Positions 9,475 to 17,799 of a DNA stretch of 64,000 nucleotides are shown in pieces. The position numbers and the translations under genes are program-made. The DNA lies in assembly GCA_024169445.1 (NCBI GenBank), contig JALKFA010000001.1:3534001-3598000 (forward strand), in the 5' to 3' direction. Numbering within the stretch: the first letter of the stretch is position 1; the number at the start of each line of letters is the position of its first letter. The notes under the pieces were generated by a model. That model had not been told where the DNA came from. It made no database searches and saw only the letters and a program-made list of their open reading frames with translations. The DNA comes from Buttiauxella agrestis ATCC 33320 (lineage in GTDB: Bacteria; Pseudomonadota; Gammaproteobacteria; Enterobacterales; Enterobacteriaceae).

Positions 9475-11091
9475 TTATTGACCGGCAGGCGAATGGAGGG
9501 CTGCGCGAGTGTATTCACCGTTAACTAAGCGCAGCAGATTCAGCGGGTTGCTGTCCTGCAATGCTGGCGGTAACAGTGCGGCCGGGTAGTTTTGCAAGCA
9601 GACCGGGCGCAAAAAACGCTCGATGGCCAGGGTTCCGACCGAGGTGCCTCGCGCATCGCTGGTCGCCGGATAGGGGCCGCCGTGCACCATGGCTTCACAG
9701 ACTTCCACACCGGTTGGGTAGCCGTTAAACAACACTCGCCCCGCTTTACGGGTGAGTAATTGCGCCAGTGAACTCGCCTCAGCTTGGTCTTCTTCATCGG
9801 CCAATAACGTGGCGGTCAGTTGCCCTTGCAGGTTATCCAGCGCGGCAAGCAACTGCTGCCGGTCGGCAACTTCCACCACTATGGCCACCGGGCCAAAGAC
9901 TTCTTGCTGCAACAAAGGGTCGGCGTTGAGAAGCAAATTGCTTTCGGCCTGATACAACTGAGCGACCGCCAGATGGGCTTGTTCTTCCCGGCTCCCTGCC
10001 AAATGCCGAAGCTGCGGATGCCTTTCTAATGCTTGCAAACCACCCAGATAATGGTCGCGGGTACCGGCATTCAACATTGGTTGTGGTGAGCAAGCACTAA
10101 CATGGTTTTGCAAATCGGCGATCAACTGGCTGAAGGCCGCGCTGCGCTGGCCAATAATTAGCCCAGGCTTAGTGCAGAACTGGCCGCAGCCCAGCGTGAA
10201 AGAGGCAACCAACTCCTGGGCTATCTGTTTGCCACGCTGAGCCAGCGCTTGTGGCATAACCACCACGGGGTTGATGCTCGACATTTCGGCAAACACCGGA
10301 ATCGGTTGTGGGCGCTGCATCGCTAAATCAAATAATGCCCTGCCACCTTGCAATGAACCGGTAAAACCCACCGCCTGGATTGCCGGGTGTTTCACTAAGT
10401 CTGCGCCGATACTGCCGCCGAATACCATGTTGAAAACGCCCGCTGGCATCTGCTGTTTTTGCACTGCACGCTCAATCGCTTGCGCGGTCAACTCAGCGGT
10501 GATCATATGGCCGCTATGTGCCTTGAACACCACTGGGCAACCGGCAGCCAACGCAGCAGCGGTATCGCCACCGGCGGTAGAAAACGCCAGCGGGAAGTTG
10601 CTGGCACCAAACACTGCAACTGGGCCAAGTGCAATGCGGTACTGCCGTAAATCAGATCGCGGCAACGGAGTTCGGTTTGGTAATGCGCAATCAATCCTTG
10701 CCGCGTGCACGCGGCCACTGCGCAACAGTTCGGCAAACAAACGCATCTGCCCGCTGGTTCTGCCGCGCTCACCGTTCAGACGAGCGAGAGGCAAAGCGGT
10801 TTCCTGTGCGGCAAAAGCAAAAAAGTCTTCTCCCAACGCATCCAGCTCATCGGCGATAGCCGCCAGAAAATCAGCGCGCTGCTCGGCACTGGTTTGTGAA
10901 TAAATATTGAATGCCTGGGCAGCAGCTTGTGCTGCGGCATCCACCTCTGCCGGGCTGGCTTGATAAAAACGATAACCAGTTGGTTGATTATTATCGGCCC
11001 GCAGGCTGATGAGTTCGGTGTCACCACTGGCTATCCGCTGCCCGCCAATAAACTGTTTACCGCTAAGGTTGTAAGTGCTGTGAGTCGGCAT
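9475..11091 (-). CDS. Alpha-ketoglutarate semialdehyde dehydrogenase (2,5-dioxovalerate dehydrogenase)
   Basis: A 538-residue NAD(P)-dependent aldehyde dehydrogenase of the KGSADH type. It has the cofactor segment VFGASNFPLAF, FTGSLQGGRALF, the general-base Glu in VFAEMSSINPVVV and the catalytic Cys in TLGCGQFCTKPGL (the second Cys), followed by QEVFGPVAIVVE. It oxidises 2,5-dioxopentanoate to 2-oxoglutarate, the last step of hydroxyproline breakdown. The ATG at 11091 has AGGGGAAACCG before it; the longer frame to 11145 would translate a GC-rich hairpin at 11121-11139 and has no ribosome site. It follows the deaminase gene by about 60 bp, so both are probably cotranscribed. Confidence 0.9.
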   Translation of the reverse strand: MPTHSTYNLSGKQFIGGQRIASGDTELISLRADNNQPTGYRFYQASPAEVDAAAQAAAQAFNIYSQTSAEQRADFLAAIADELDALGEDFFAFAAQETALPLARLNGERGRTSGQMRLFAELLRSGRVHAARIDCALPNRTPLPRSDLRQYRIALGPVAVFGASNFPLAFSTAGGDTAAALAAGCPVVFKAHSGHMITAELTAQAIERAVQKQQMPAGVFNMVFGGSIGADLVKHPAIQAVGFTGSLQGGRALFDLAMQRPQPIPVFAEMSSINPVVVMPQALAQRGKQIAQELVASFTLGCGQFCTKPGLIIGQRSAAFSQLIADLQNHVSACSPQPMLNAGTRDHYLGGLQALERHPQLRHLAGSREEQAHLAVAQLYQAESNLLLNADPLLQQEVFGPVAIVVEVADRQQLLAALDNLQGQLTATLLADEEDQAEASSLAQLLTRKAGRVLFNGYPTGVEVCEAMVHGGPYPATSDARGTSVGTLAIERFLRPVCLQNYPAALLPPALQDSNPLNLLRLVNGEYTRAALHSPAGQ

Positions 11092-11120
11092 CGGTTTCCC
11101 CTGTTCGATTGCCCGATAAA

Positions 11121-11139
11121 GCCCGGTGAAATGCCGGGC
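11121..11139 (-). promoter_or_regulatory. GC-rich intergenic hairpin between deaminase and semialdehyde dehydrogenase genes
   Basis: GCCCGG, 7-nt loop, CCGGGC. There is no clear U-tract after it on the minus strand (TTTATC only), so it is more likely a partial terminator or mRNA processing/stability element inside the operon than a full stop. It also helps decide the downstream start at 11091. Confidence 0.5.
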
Positions 11140-11151
11140 CGTCATGGAGGA

Positions 11152-12072
11152 TTACAGGCCGACGTCAGGCAGAGTCGGACGGTTAGCCAGAGCGGCGTCG
11201 ATAATTGCCGTCACCTCTTGCAGAGTTTCACCCTGCAATGCCAAACGTGGTGGACGGGTCACCGCGCTGCCACGGCCCACGCGCTCTTCGCACAGTTTGA
11301 TACACTGCACCAGGTCCGGACGGGCATCCAAATGCAGCAACGGCATAAACCAGCTATACAGTGCCAGGGCTTCTTCGAAGCGTTTTTGCTTCGCCAGGCG
11401 GAACAAGGTTTCCCCTTCGCGTGGGAAAGCATTCGACATGCCAGAGATCCACCCTTCTGCACCCACGGCAAGGCTTTCCAGTACCACATCGTCCAGCCCG
11501 GCGAATAGCACGAAGCGGTCACCTACCGCATTGCGTAAATCGATAAAGCGGCGGGTATCGCCAGAGGAGTCTTTGAAACAGACGATGTTGTCGCAATCGA
11601 CCAGCGTGGTCAGGATGTCTGGCGTGACATCGTTTTTATAAATTGGTGGGTTGTTGTAAACCATGATCGGCAGGTTGGTGGCACTGGCTACACTGCGGAA
11701 ATGTGCGGCGGTTTCGTGTGGTTTGGATGAATAAACCAGTGCTGGCATCACCATGACGCCGTCGACACCGGCTTTTTCTGCTTCACGCGCCATATTCTGT
11801 GCAAAGGCAGTGGTGAATTCGGCAATCCCTGCAATAACAGGCACTTTGCCTTGTGCGGCGTCTTTCGCCACCTCGATCACTGCCAGTTTTTCCTGCATCG
11901 TCATGGAGGTGTTCTCACCCACAGTGCCGCAAACCACCAGGCCAGACACACCGTCTTTGACCAGGTTTTTAATCACCGCATGGGTGGCATCAAGATCCAG
12001 AGAATAATCGTTACGAAATTGAGTACTGACCGCAGGGAACACACCGCTCCAGTTAATCGCTTTATGGCTCAT
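11152..12072 (-). CDS. Dihydrodipicolinate synthase-family deaminase, probable pyrroline-4-hydroxy-2-carboxylate deaminase
   Basis: A 306-residue TIM-barrel class I aldolase-type enzyme. The GTVGENTSM motif matches the carboxylate-binding GTTGE loop, VYNNPPIY carries the catalytic Tyr, and VCFKDSSGD carries the Schiff-base Lys. In hydroxyproline clusters this family converts delta1-pyrroline-4-hydroxy-2-carboxylate (the product of D-hydroxyproline dehydrogenase) to 2-oxoglutarate semialdehyde and ammonia. The neighbouring semialdehyde dehydrogenase and the divergent epimerase/dehydrogenase genes fit that step exactly. A site GAAAGGA precedes the ATG. Other aldolase activities are possible from sequence alone; context decides. 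Confidence 0.85.
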   Translation of the reverse strand: MSHKAINWSGVFPAVSTQFRNDYSLDLDATHAVIKNLVKDGVSGLVVCGTVGENTSMTMQEKLAVIEVAKDAAQGKVPVIAGIAEFTTAFAQNMAREAEKAGVDGVMVMPALVYSSKPHETAAHFRSVASATNLPIMVYNNPPIYKNDVTPDILTTLVDCDNIVCFKDSSGDTRRFIDLRNAVGDRFVLFAGLDDVVLESLAVGAEGWISGMSNAFPREGETLFRLAKQKRFEEALALYSWFMPLLHLDARPDLVQCIKLCEERVGRGSAVTRPPRLALQGETLQEVTAIIDAALANRPTLPDVGL

Positions 12073-12267
12073 CGTGTTTGTCCTTTCGCCTGAATTGTTA
12101 ATTGATGGTTAATATTTGGTGAAATTCGAGAACAGATTGACCTGATTTCTCAGTAGCGGCTTGACGGTTTTCACCGAATGCGAGGACGAAATTGGCACAA
12201 TGCTAGCGGGCTGCGCGCAGCAAAAGCACTGACGCAGCCACATCATAAAAGTAATAACTTAAGGGGA

Positions 12268-13113
12268 TTAGGGAACTAACGTGGCACGAAAATCGCGAGG
12301 GGTGGAGCCGGTCATGGCTTTAAACTGTCGGCTGAAGGCGCTGTGATCGGTATAACCGCACTGGATAGCGATATCGGTAATCGGCAGATCGCTGGCTAAC
12401 AGTTCGGTGGCCTTCTCCAGCCGGACTTTGTGGATCATCTGGCGCGGCGTCAGGTGGAAAATACGTTTGCAGTAACGCTCAATTTGCGCAACCGAAAGAC
12501 CGGTCAGCGCCCTTAACTCATCCATTGCGATTGGCCGGTCATAATGCTGGCGGATATAGACATCCAGTGCCGCCAGGCGTTGATAAGCCGGGTGATTGGC
12601 CTTCGCTTCCTGCAAGTCGTGTGAAATCCCGGCCATGCCGATAATCTTGCCCTGCCGGTCATACAGCGCCAGCTTTTGCGTCAGACACCAGCCGGTTTCA
12701 CGGCCACTGTACAGGTGCATTTCAAGCTGATCCTGAATCTGCACACCGTGATGTAATACCCGAAGATCTTGCTCGGTATAGCCTGAACCTAACTGGGTCG
12801 GGAAAACATCTGCCGACGTTTTACCTAATAGCGGTGTCACCGTTTTAAAACCACAACGTTTGGCTAATGTGAGGTTCGCCAGCAAATAGCGCGCCTGCTT
12901 GTCTTTAATAAAGAACACCACATTGGGAATAGCGTTTAGCAGCGGGGCAATCAATGCCAGTGAATTCAACATACTACGTAACGAACTGGGGCGCTGCTGT
13001 GCCAGTCCATCACAGAGCAATTTGAGTTGATCGACAGCAAAGCACTCTTCCGCTTCTGGCTCAGGAAGACAGGGAGCCTGCGGAGGAGCCTTCAAACCAG
13101 GGATTAATTGCAT
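12268..13113 (-). CDS. PAS-AraC family transcriptional regulator of the hydroxyproline cluster
   Basis: A 281-residue protein with a PAS-like sensor in residues about 55-165 (IPNVVFFIKDKQARYLLANL, then DRQGKIIGMAGISHDL) and two AraC-type helix-turn-helix motifs at the C-terminus (MDELRALTGLSVAQIERYCKRIF and ITDIAIQCGYTDHSAFSRQF). It sits between the leftward deaminase/dehydrogenase/transporter set and the rightward epimerase/dehydrogenase operon, with 195 and 276 bp of non-coding DNA on its sides. It is most likely the hydroxyproline-responsive activator, analogous to LhpR/HypR by position only. Confidence 0.87.
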   Translation of the reverse strand: MQLIPGLKAPPQAPCLPEPEAEECFAVDQLKLLCDGLAQQRPSSLRSMLNSLALIAPLLNAIPNVVFFIKDKQARYLLANLTLAKRCGFKTVTPLLGKTSADVFPTQLGSGYTEQDLRVLHHGVQIQDQLEMHLYSGRETGWCLTQKLALYDRQGKIIGMAGISHDLQEAKANHPAYQRLAALDVYIRQHYDRPIAMDELRALTGLSVAQIERYCKRIFHLTPRQMIHKVRLEKATELLASDLPITDIAIQCGYTDHSAFSRQFKAMTGSTPRDFRATLVP

Positions 13114-13290
13114 CGCAATACCTTTTCCCGCGAGTGGTTGCAGTGGGTTATTTTTAACTCCATTGGATCAATATTAACTTTTCTTTAACTTATCAAGCGC
13201 GTTATAGCGAATATGCGGATTGCCACAAACTTTTGTTCTTTCAAGGGTGAGTTACGTGATGTGGGCTCAGGCCATTTTGCATTGTGCTGA

Positions 13291-13313
13291 TTTCGGCATC
13301 GCCGTTGCCGAAA
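13291..13313. promoter_or_regulatory. Inverted repeat in the regulator-epimerase intergenic region
   Basis: TTTCGGCA, 7-bp spacer, TGCCGAAA: perfect 8-bp arms located 77 bp upstream of the epimerase ATG and 178 bp upstream of the divergent regulator start. It could be an operator or an RNA hairpin. In addition, ATTAACCAT occurs about 20-35 bp before the ATG of both the epimerase (13370-13378) and, on the other strand, the deaminase gene. That is a shared word that may belong to a common control site. Confidence 0.35.
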
Positions 13314-13389
13314 AAGGTCAAGCCGTGATGGCGGGATTCGGTCAGTCTTAATCTATTGGTAACATTTAATTAACCATTGAGAGACACCC

Positions 13390-14340
13390 ATGACACCTGC
13401 ATCCCCTTTCATCGCATTACGCGCGATTGACTCCCACACCGGTGGTGAACCTACCAGGTTGATTATCGATGGTTTTCCCGACCTGGGCCGTGGCAGCATG
13501 GCTGAGCGTAAAGCGCTTTTCGCTGAACATTATGATGACTGGCGTAGTGCTATCATTCTGGAACCGCGTGGCAACGATGTATTAGTGGGCGCGTTGCTCT
13601 GCCAGCCCTGCTCTCCACACGCCGCCGCCGGGGTGATCTTCTTCAATAATAGCGGCTATCTCGGCATGTGCGGCCACGGCACCATTGGGCTCATCACCTC
13701 TCTGGCGTATCTTGGTCACATTGCTGTGGGCGAACACCAGATTGAAACCCCGGTTGGCACGGTGAGCGCAACGTTGCATGAAGATGGCAGTGTAACTATC
13801 GAAAATGTCCCCGCTTATCGTTACCGCCAGCAAGTCGCCGTGTCTGTTGAAGGCTATGGCGAAGTTACCGGAGATATTGCCTGGGGGGGAAACTGGTTCT
13901 TCCTCATCAGCGACCATCACTTGAGCATCGCCACTAACAATATTGAAGCCCTAACCGCCTTCAGTTGGACGGTACGCCAGGCGCTAGAAAACGCGGGGAT
14001 TTACGGGGAAGACGGCGGAGTTATCGATCATATTGAACTCTTCTGCGACGACGAACAGGCCGACAGCCGCAATTTTGTTTTATGCCCTGGCAAAGCGTAT
14101 GACCGCTCGCCGTGTGGCACCGGAACCAGTGCCAAACTGGCTTGCCTGGCCGCAGATGGCAAATTATTACCAGGTGAAATCTGGCGCCAGGCCAGCGTGA
14201 TCGGCAGTGAGTTCAGCGGTTATTACCAGCCCAATGCCGGAAACACAGTGACACCGTTTATTCGCGGGCAAGCTTTTGTCTGTGCCGATAGCCAATTGTT
14301 ACTGGATGAACGCGACCCGTTTGCCTGGGGGATACGTTAA
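13390..14340 (+). CDS. 4-hydroxyproline 2-epimerase (proline racemase superfamily)
   Basis: A 316-residue PLP-independent epimerase. It opens with [20 protein letters not shown], the substrate-binding signature of hydroxyproline epimerases. Both catalytic Cys are present: GMCGHGTIG and [11 protein letters not shown]. Two Cys point to epimerase/racemase rather than the 3-hydroxyproline dehydratase, which has Thr in place of the second. It converts trans-4-hydroxy-L-proline to cis-4-hydroxy-D-proline, the entry step for the dehydrogenase encoded next; the stop and the next ATG overlap (TAATG). Confidence 0.92.
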   Translation: MTPASPFIALRAIDSHTGGEPTRLIIDGFPDLGRGSMAERKALFAEHYDDWRSAIILEPRGNDVLVGALLCQPCSPHAAAGVIFFNNSGYLGMCGHGTIGLITSLAYLGHIAVGEHQIETPVGTVSATLHEDGSVTIENVPAYRYRQQVAVSVEGYGEVTGDIAWGGNWFFLISDHHLSIATNNIEALTAFSWTVRQALENAGIYGEDGGVIDHIELFCDDEQADSRNFVLCPGKAYDRSPCGTGTSAKLACLAADGKLLPGEIWRQASVIGSEFSGYYQPNAGNTVTPFIRGQAFVCADSQLLLDERDPFAWGIR

Positions 14341-15455
14341 TGGCGACCGCCGATGCGATTGTCATTGGCGCGGGTATTATCGGTACGGCCTGCGCATGGC
14401 AGTTAGCACAACAAGGGTTACGGGTGTTGCTGGTTGACGACCAACGCCCTGGCGCGACCGCTGCTGGCATGGGGCATTTGGTGTGTATGGATGACAACCC
14501 CGCTGAACTTGCGCTGAGTAGTTATTCGTTGAATTTGTGGCGCAGCGTGGTCGACCGTATGCCGGAAGACTGCGCCTGGCGCGACTGCGGTACCTTGTGG
14601 CTGGCAGAAAAGCCCGAAGAAATGGCGATTGCGGAAGTTAAACAGCAACGGATGGCCGCATTTGGCGTGAACAGTGAACTTCTGACCCCACAACAGGTGG
14701 CACAACTTGAACCGATGCTACGTGGCGGATTAGCCGGTGGTTTGCGCGTGCCGGGAGATGGCATTATTTACGCCCCGAATGCGGCCCGTTGGTTGGTTGA
14801 CGATGCGGGGCAAGCCGTCCAGCGGATTTACGGTGAAGTCGTAGCACTGGAACAGCAGTCGGTGGTTTTGGCGAGTGGGCAGCGATTTAGCGCACCGGTT
14901 ATCACCTTAGCCTGTGGTTTACAGGCCGACAAACTGCTGGCAACGCCGCTACTGCGAGCCAAAAAAGGCCAACTGGCGATCACCGACCGCTATCCACACA
15001 CGGTAAAACACCAACTGGTGGATCTAGGTTATGGAGCCAGTGCGCATGCTTCCGACGGCACATCCGTGGCCTTTAACGTGCAGGCTCGCCCAACCGGCCA
15101 ATTGCTGATTGGTTCCTCACGCCAGTTTGACACCCTCAACCCAGCCATCGACATGCCTTTGCTCGCCACCATGCTTAAACGCGCTACAGACTACCTGCCC
15201 GAGCTGGCAAAAATGAACATCATCCGCTGCTGGGCGGGGTTTAGGGCAGCGTCGGCCGATGGCCTTCCCTTGCTTGGTCCCCATCCGGATTATTCATGGC
15301 TGTGGTTGGCGCTCGGACATGAAGGTCTTGGCGTCACCACGGCGATGGGCAGTGCGGCATTGATTGCCGCGCAAATCCAACAACAGCGCACCGCCATTGA
15401 TGACACTCCTTATCTGGCTGCGCGTATGTTCGCCACAGACGAGTGCCTCTTATGA
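14340..15455 (+). CDS. D-hydroxyproline dehydrogenase, FAD-dependent DAO-type subunit
   Basis: A 371-residue flavin amine oxidase-like protein. The N-terminus ADAIVIGAGIIGTACAWQLAQ is a Rossmann dinucleotide-binding motif, and near the C-terminus RCWAGFRAASADGLPLLGP is the DAO-family substrate/flavin segment. It is probably the subunit that oxidises cis-4-hydroxy-D-proline. The overlapping downstream genes for a 2Fe-2S protein and a second FAD subunit match the heteromeric hydroxyproline dehydrogenases (LhpBEF type) rather than the single-chain enzyme. It overlaps the epimerase stop and the next gene, implying translational coupling. Confidence 0.87.
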   Translation: MATADAIVIGAGIIGTACAWQLAQQGLRVLLVDDQRPGATAAGMGHLVCMDDNPAELALSSYSLNLWRSVVDRMPEDCAWRDCGTLWLAEKPEEMAIAEVKQQRMAAFGVNSELLTPQQVAQLEPMLRGGLAGGLRVPGDGIIYAPNAARWLVDDAGQAVQRIYGEVVALEQQSVVLASGQRFSAPVITLACGLQADKLLATPLLRAKKGQLAITDRYPHTVKHQLVDLGYGASAHASDGTSVAFNVQARPTGQLLIGSSRQFDTLNPAIDMPLLATMLKRATDYLPELAKMNIIRCWAGFRAASADGLPLLGPHPDYSWLWLALGHEGLGVTTAMGSAALIAAQIQQQRTAIDDTPYLAARMFATDECLL

Positions 15456-15700
15456 AACTGATCTCCTTAACCCTCGCCGGACAACCTTATCAGGTACCAG
15501 AAGGCATCACCGTGGCGGCAGCACTCAGCTTAAGCGGGCAAGATTACTGCCGAATTTCCGTCAGCCAGCAACCGCGAGCGGCTTTCTGTGGCATGGGTGT
15601 GTGTCAGGAATGCCGGGTCATCATTGATGGTGTGCAACGACTGGCCTGCCAAACTTTGTGCCAGCCCGAGATGAGAATCGAACGGAGTGGGAATAAATGA
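15452..15700 (+). CDS. D-hydroxyproline dehydrogenase, small 2Fe-2S subunit
   Basis: An 82-residue ferredoxin-like protein with the cluster ligands in FCGMGVCQECRV and a fourth Cys in RLACQT. The ATG at 15452 overlaps the previous stop (ATGA), and its own end overlaps the next gene in the same way, so I prefer it to the slightly longer frame. It is the electron-transfer subunit linking the two flavoprotein chains. The length fits the family's about 80-100 residues. Confidence 0.87.
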   Translation: MKLISLTLAGQPYQVPEGITVAAALSLSGQDYCRISVSQQPRAAFCGMGVCQECRVIIDGVQRLACQTLCQPEMRIERSGNK

Positions 15701-16965
15701 ATAACCTGCAATGCGACGTGTTGATTATCGGCGCTGGCCCTGCCGGAATGGCCGCTGCGCTGGCGGCAGGTGAAAGCCAGCAACGAATCGTGATGCTTGA
15801 TGATAATCCGCGTCCTGGCGGGCAAATCTGGCGCGATGGGCCTGAAGTCGAGTTACCCGCTCTCGCCCGCCAATATCGGCAAGCCATTGATGCGTTAGAA
15901 CACTTTACCCTGCTCAGCGGCAGCAAAGTGGTGGCACAAAGCGCGCCACAGCAACTGTTGTACGAAAATGACAAAGGTTGCGGGACTATCGACTACCAAC
16001 GGTTAATTTTATGCTGTGGCGCGCGCGAACTGTTACTGCCCTTCCCTGGCTGGACTTTACCGGGGGTGACAGGTGCCGGTGGCTTACAGGCACAAATCAA
16101 AAACGGCTTATCGTTGCGTGGCGAACGGGTGGTGATAGCCGGAAGCGGGCCGTTGCTACTGGCGGTTGCCGACAGCGTCAGTAAAGCGGGCGGTAAAGTC
16201 ACGTTGCTGGCCGAACAAGCCGCGATGAGCAGACTCGTCACATTCGCCAAAGGGCTGTGGCAGTGGCCTGCGAAAGTGCGGCAGTCATTAGGTTTAATTA
16301 ACCGATGCTATCGCCCAAACAGTTATGTGCTGGAAGCGCAAGGCCAGCAGCGGCTTGCCGCCGTTCGTGTCCAACAAGGTGGACAAATTCGAACCATAGC
16401 TTGTGATCGTTTAGCCTGCGGGTTTGGGCTGGTAGCCAATATCGAATTAGCCATGTTGTTGGGTTGCCGGATAGAAAATGCAGCCATTTCCGTTGATGAA
16501 TGGCAGCAAACCAGTATTACCAACCTGTATGCGGCTGGTGAATGCACCGGTGTGGGTGGAAGTGAACTCGCTTTGGTGGAAGGCGCAATTGCCGGATATG
16601 CTGCCAGTGGTAATACAGCAGCAGCGCAAGCATTGCTGGCAAAACGCAGCAAATGGCAACGTTTTGCCACCGCAGTCAGCCAAACCTTTTTGCTAAATCC
16701 GGCACTTAAAACTCTGGGTGCCGCAGACACTTTTTTGTGCCGCTGTGAAGATGTGACTCTGGGGCAAATCAATACCCAGGCCGGTTGGACTGCCTGCAAA
16801 CTCAATAGCCGCTGTGGGATGGGAGCGTGCCAGGGGAAAATCTGCGCCACCGCCGCCCGTTACCTGCTTGACTGGCCGATACCGCAGCCGAGAGTGCCGT
16901 TAACACCAGTGCGGCTTGAAACACTGGCGGTACTCACTCCCCGGCAGGCTGATGATGTTGAATAA
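15697..16965 (+). CDS. D-hydroxyproline dehydrogenase, NAD(P)/FAD-binding large subunit
   Basis: A 422-residue flavoprotein. It has DVLIIGAGPAGMAAALAAG (first Rossmann motif), VVIAGSGPLLLAVADSVSK (second) and a C-terminal BFD-like Fe-S domain with CRCEDVTLGQI and CGMGACQGKIC. It resembles the A chain of opine/hydroxyproline/sarcosine-type heteromeric dehydrogenases. It is the last gene of the rightward operon, followed 43 bp later by a strong terminator. Four-bp overlap with the 2Fe-2S gene. Confidence 0.87.
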   Translation: MNNLQCDVLIIGAGPAGMAAALAAGESQQRIVMLDDNPRPGGQIWRDGPEVELPALARQYRQAIDALEHFTLLSGSKVVAQSAPQQLLYENDKGCGTIDYQRLILCCGARELLLPFPGWTLPGVTGAGGLQAQIKNGLSLRGERVVIAGSGPLLLAVADSVSKAGGKVTLLAEQAAMSRLVTFAKGLWQWPAKVRQSLGLINRCYRPNSYVLEAQGQQRLAAVRVQQGGQIRTIACDRLACGFGLVANIELAMLLGCRIENAAISVDEWQQTSITNLYAAGECTGVGGSELALVEGAIAGYAASGNTAAAQALLAKRSKWQRFATAVSQTFLLNPALKTLGAADTFLCRCEDVTLGQINTQAGWTACKLNSRCGMGACQGKICATAARYLLDWPIPQPRVPLTPVRLETLAVLTPRQADDVE

Positions 16966-17008
16966 TTGAATGTTTCATTTCCCTGTCCGGAAAACTGGAA
17001 CGTTATTC

Positions 17009-17037
17009 AGGGGGCTCAATATCCACCCCCTATTTTT
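17009..17037 (+). terminator. Rho-independent terminator of the epimerase-dehydrogenase operon
   Basis: Stem AGGGGG / CCCCCT with an 11-nt loop, followed by ATTTTT on the plus strand, 43 bp after the operon's last stop codon. Confidence 0.8.
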
Positions 17038-17040
17038 CTA

Positions 17041-17799
17041 TTTTAAAAATACGACCAATACCCTTTTATGGTTATTCTGGTTATAGGTTATTAATAAAGC
17101 AGCGTACAAAAAACAAACTTTAAGTTAAATGCGAATGTAAAGAAATGAAAAGCCCTTCTTTTTCACAGCGAATGAGACTCTTTCCTATTTGGGTTTTCAA
17201 TGAATGATGATATTTATTAAGACCAGTTGGTAAAAACAATAACCAATAAAAATCAATGTGATAGATTAAATATTAATTAGCCATCACCCCTGTTTTATTT
17301 AAATAACGTCCTCTTAGCATCGACCTCGCTGATACTAAAAAAACCTTTCGTGTAAGCTGTGTGACAAAATAATTACAGATTTAATTATTTGTAATAAAAA
17401 AGTATGAGAGACGTAATTCAAAGAAAAACCATAGTTATAATTATAAAAAAATGTAACGTGAGATTGAAATCTCAATACGCCATCAAGCTCGGTAATGTTT
17501 ATCTTTATAAATCCAATCGCTTTGAATTCATTTGCAGATTCAAAGGGCTGAAGCCGCCTGGAACTTGCCTGAATGCTTGTCGTAAATGGATGAAATAAAC
17601 TTACCGCGCTAAGTATTATACAAGGAGAATTACTCAAAACAGGTCGTCGATATTCTAAATTAAATAAAAAGGAATTTAGCCAATTTATTACACACAGCTA
17701 ATTTGTTTTATGAATACGGTTCATTCATCTGTCAATTTTCAAACATGGCGGAAACGAGTGATGATAGCTTATAAAAGGTAAACATAGGGGTAATTATCT
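17041..17799 (+). other. Long AT-rich leader before the peroxidase operon
   Basis: About 760 bp without a convincing gene and visibly AT-richer than its surroundings; a 64-codon open frame at 17404-17598 has no good ribosome site. It contains an inverted repeat at 17520-17545 (CTTTGAAT, 10 bp, ATTCAAAG). A TAGGGGTAA site precedes the peroxidase ATG. Length and AT content suggest a heavily controlled, possibly H-NS-bound, promoter region with a long 5' UTR, but I could not pick a single sigma-70 promoter with confidence. Confidence 0.5.

Noticed and set aside
12210-12221. Perfect 12-bp palindrome GCTGCGCGCAGC between the PAS-AraC regulator and the deaminase gene
   Set aside because: No U-tract in the direction of transcription, and short CG-rich palindromes are common; not called as terminator or operator.
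17404-17598. 64-codon rightward open frame in the AT-rich leader of the peroxidase gene
   Set aside because: No ribosome site, unusual composition, no recognisable motif; typical chance frame in AT-rich DNA.
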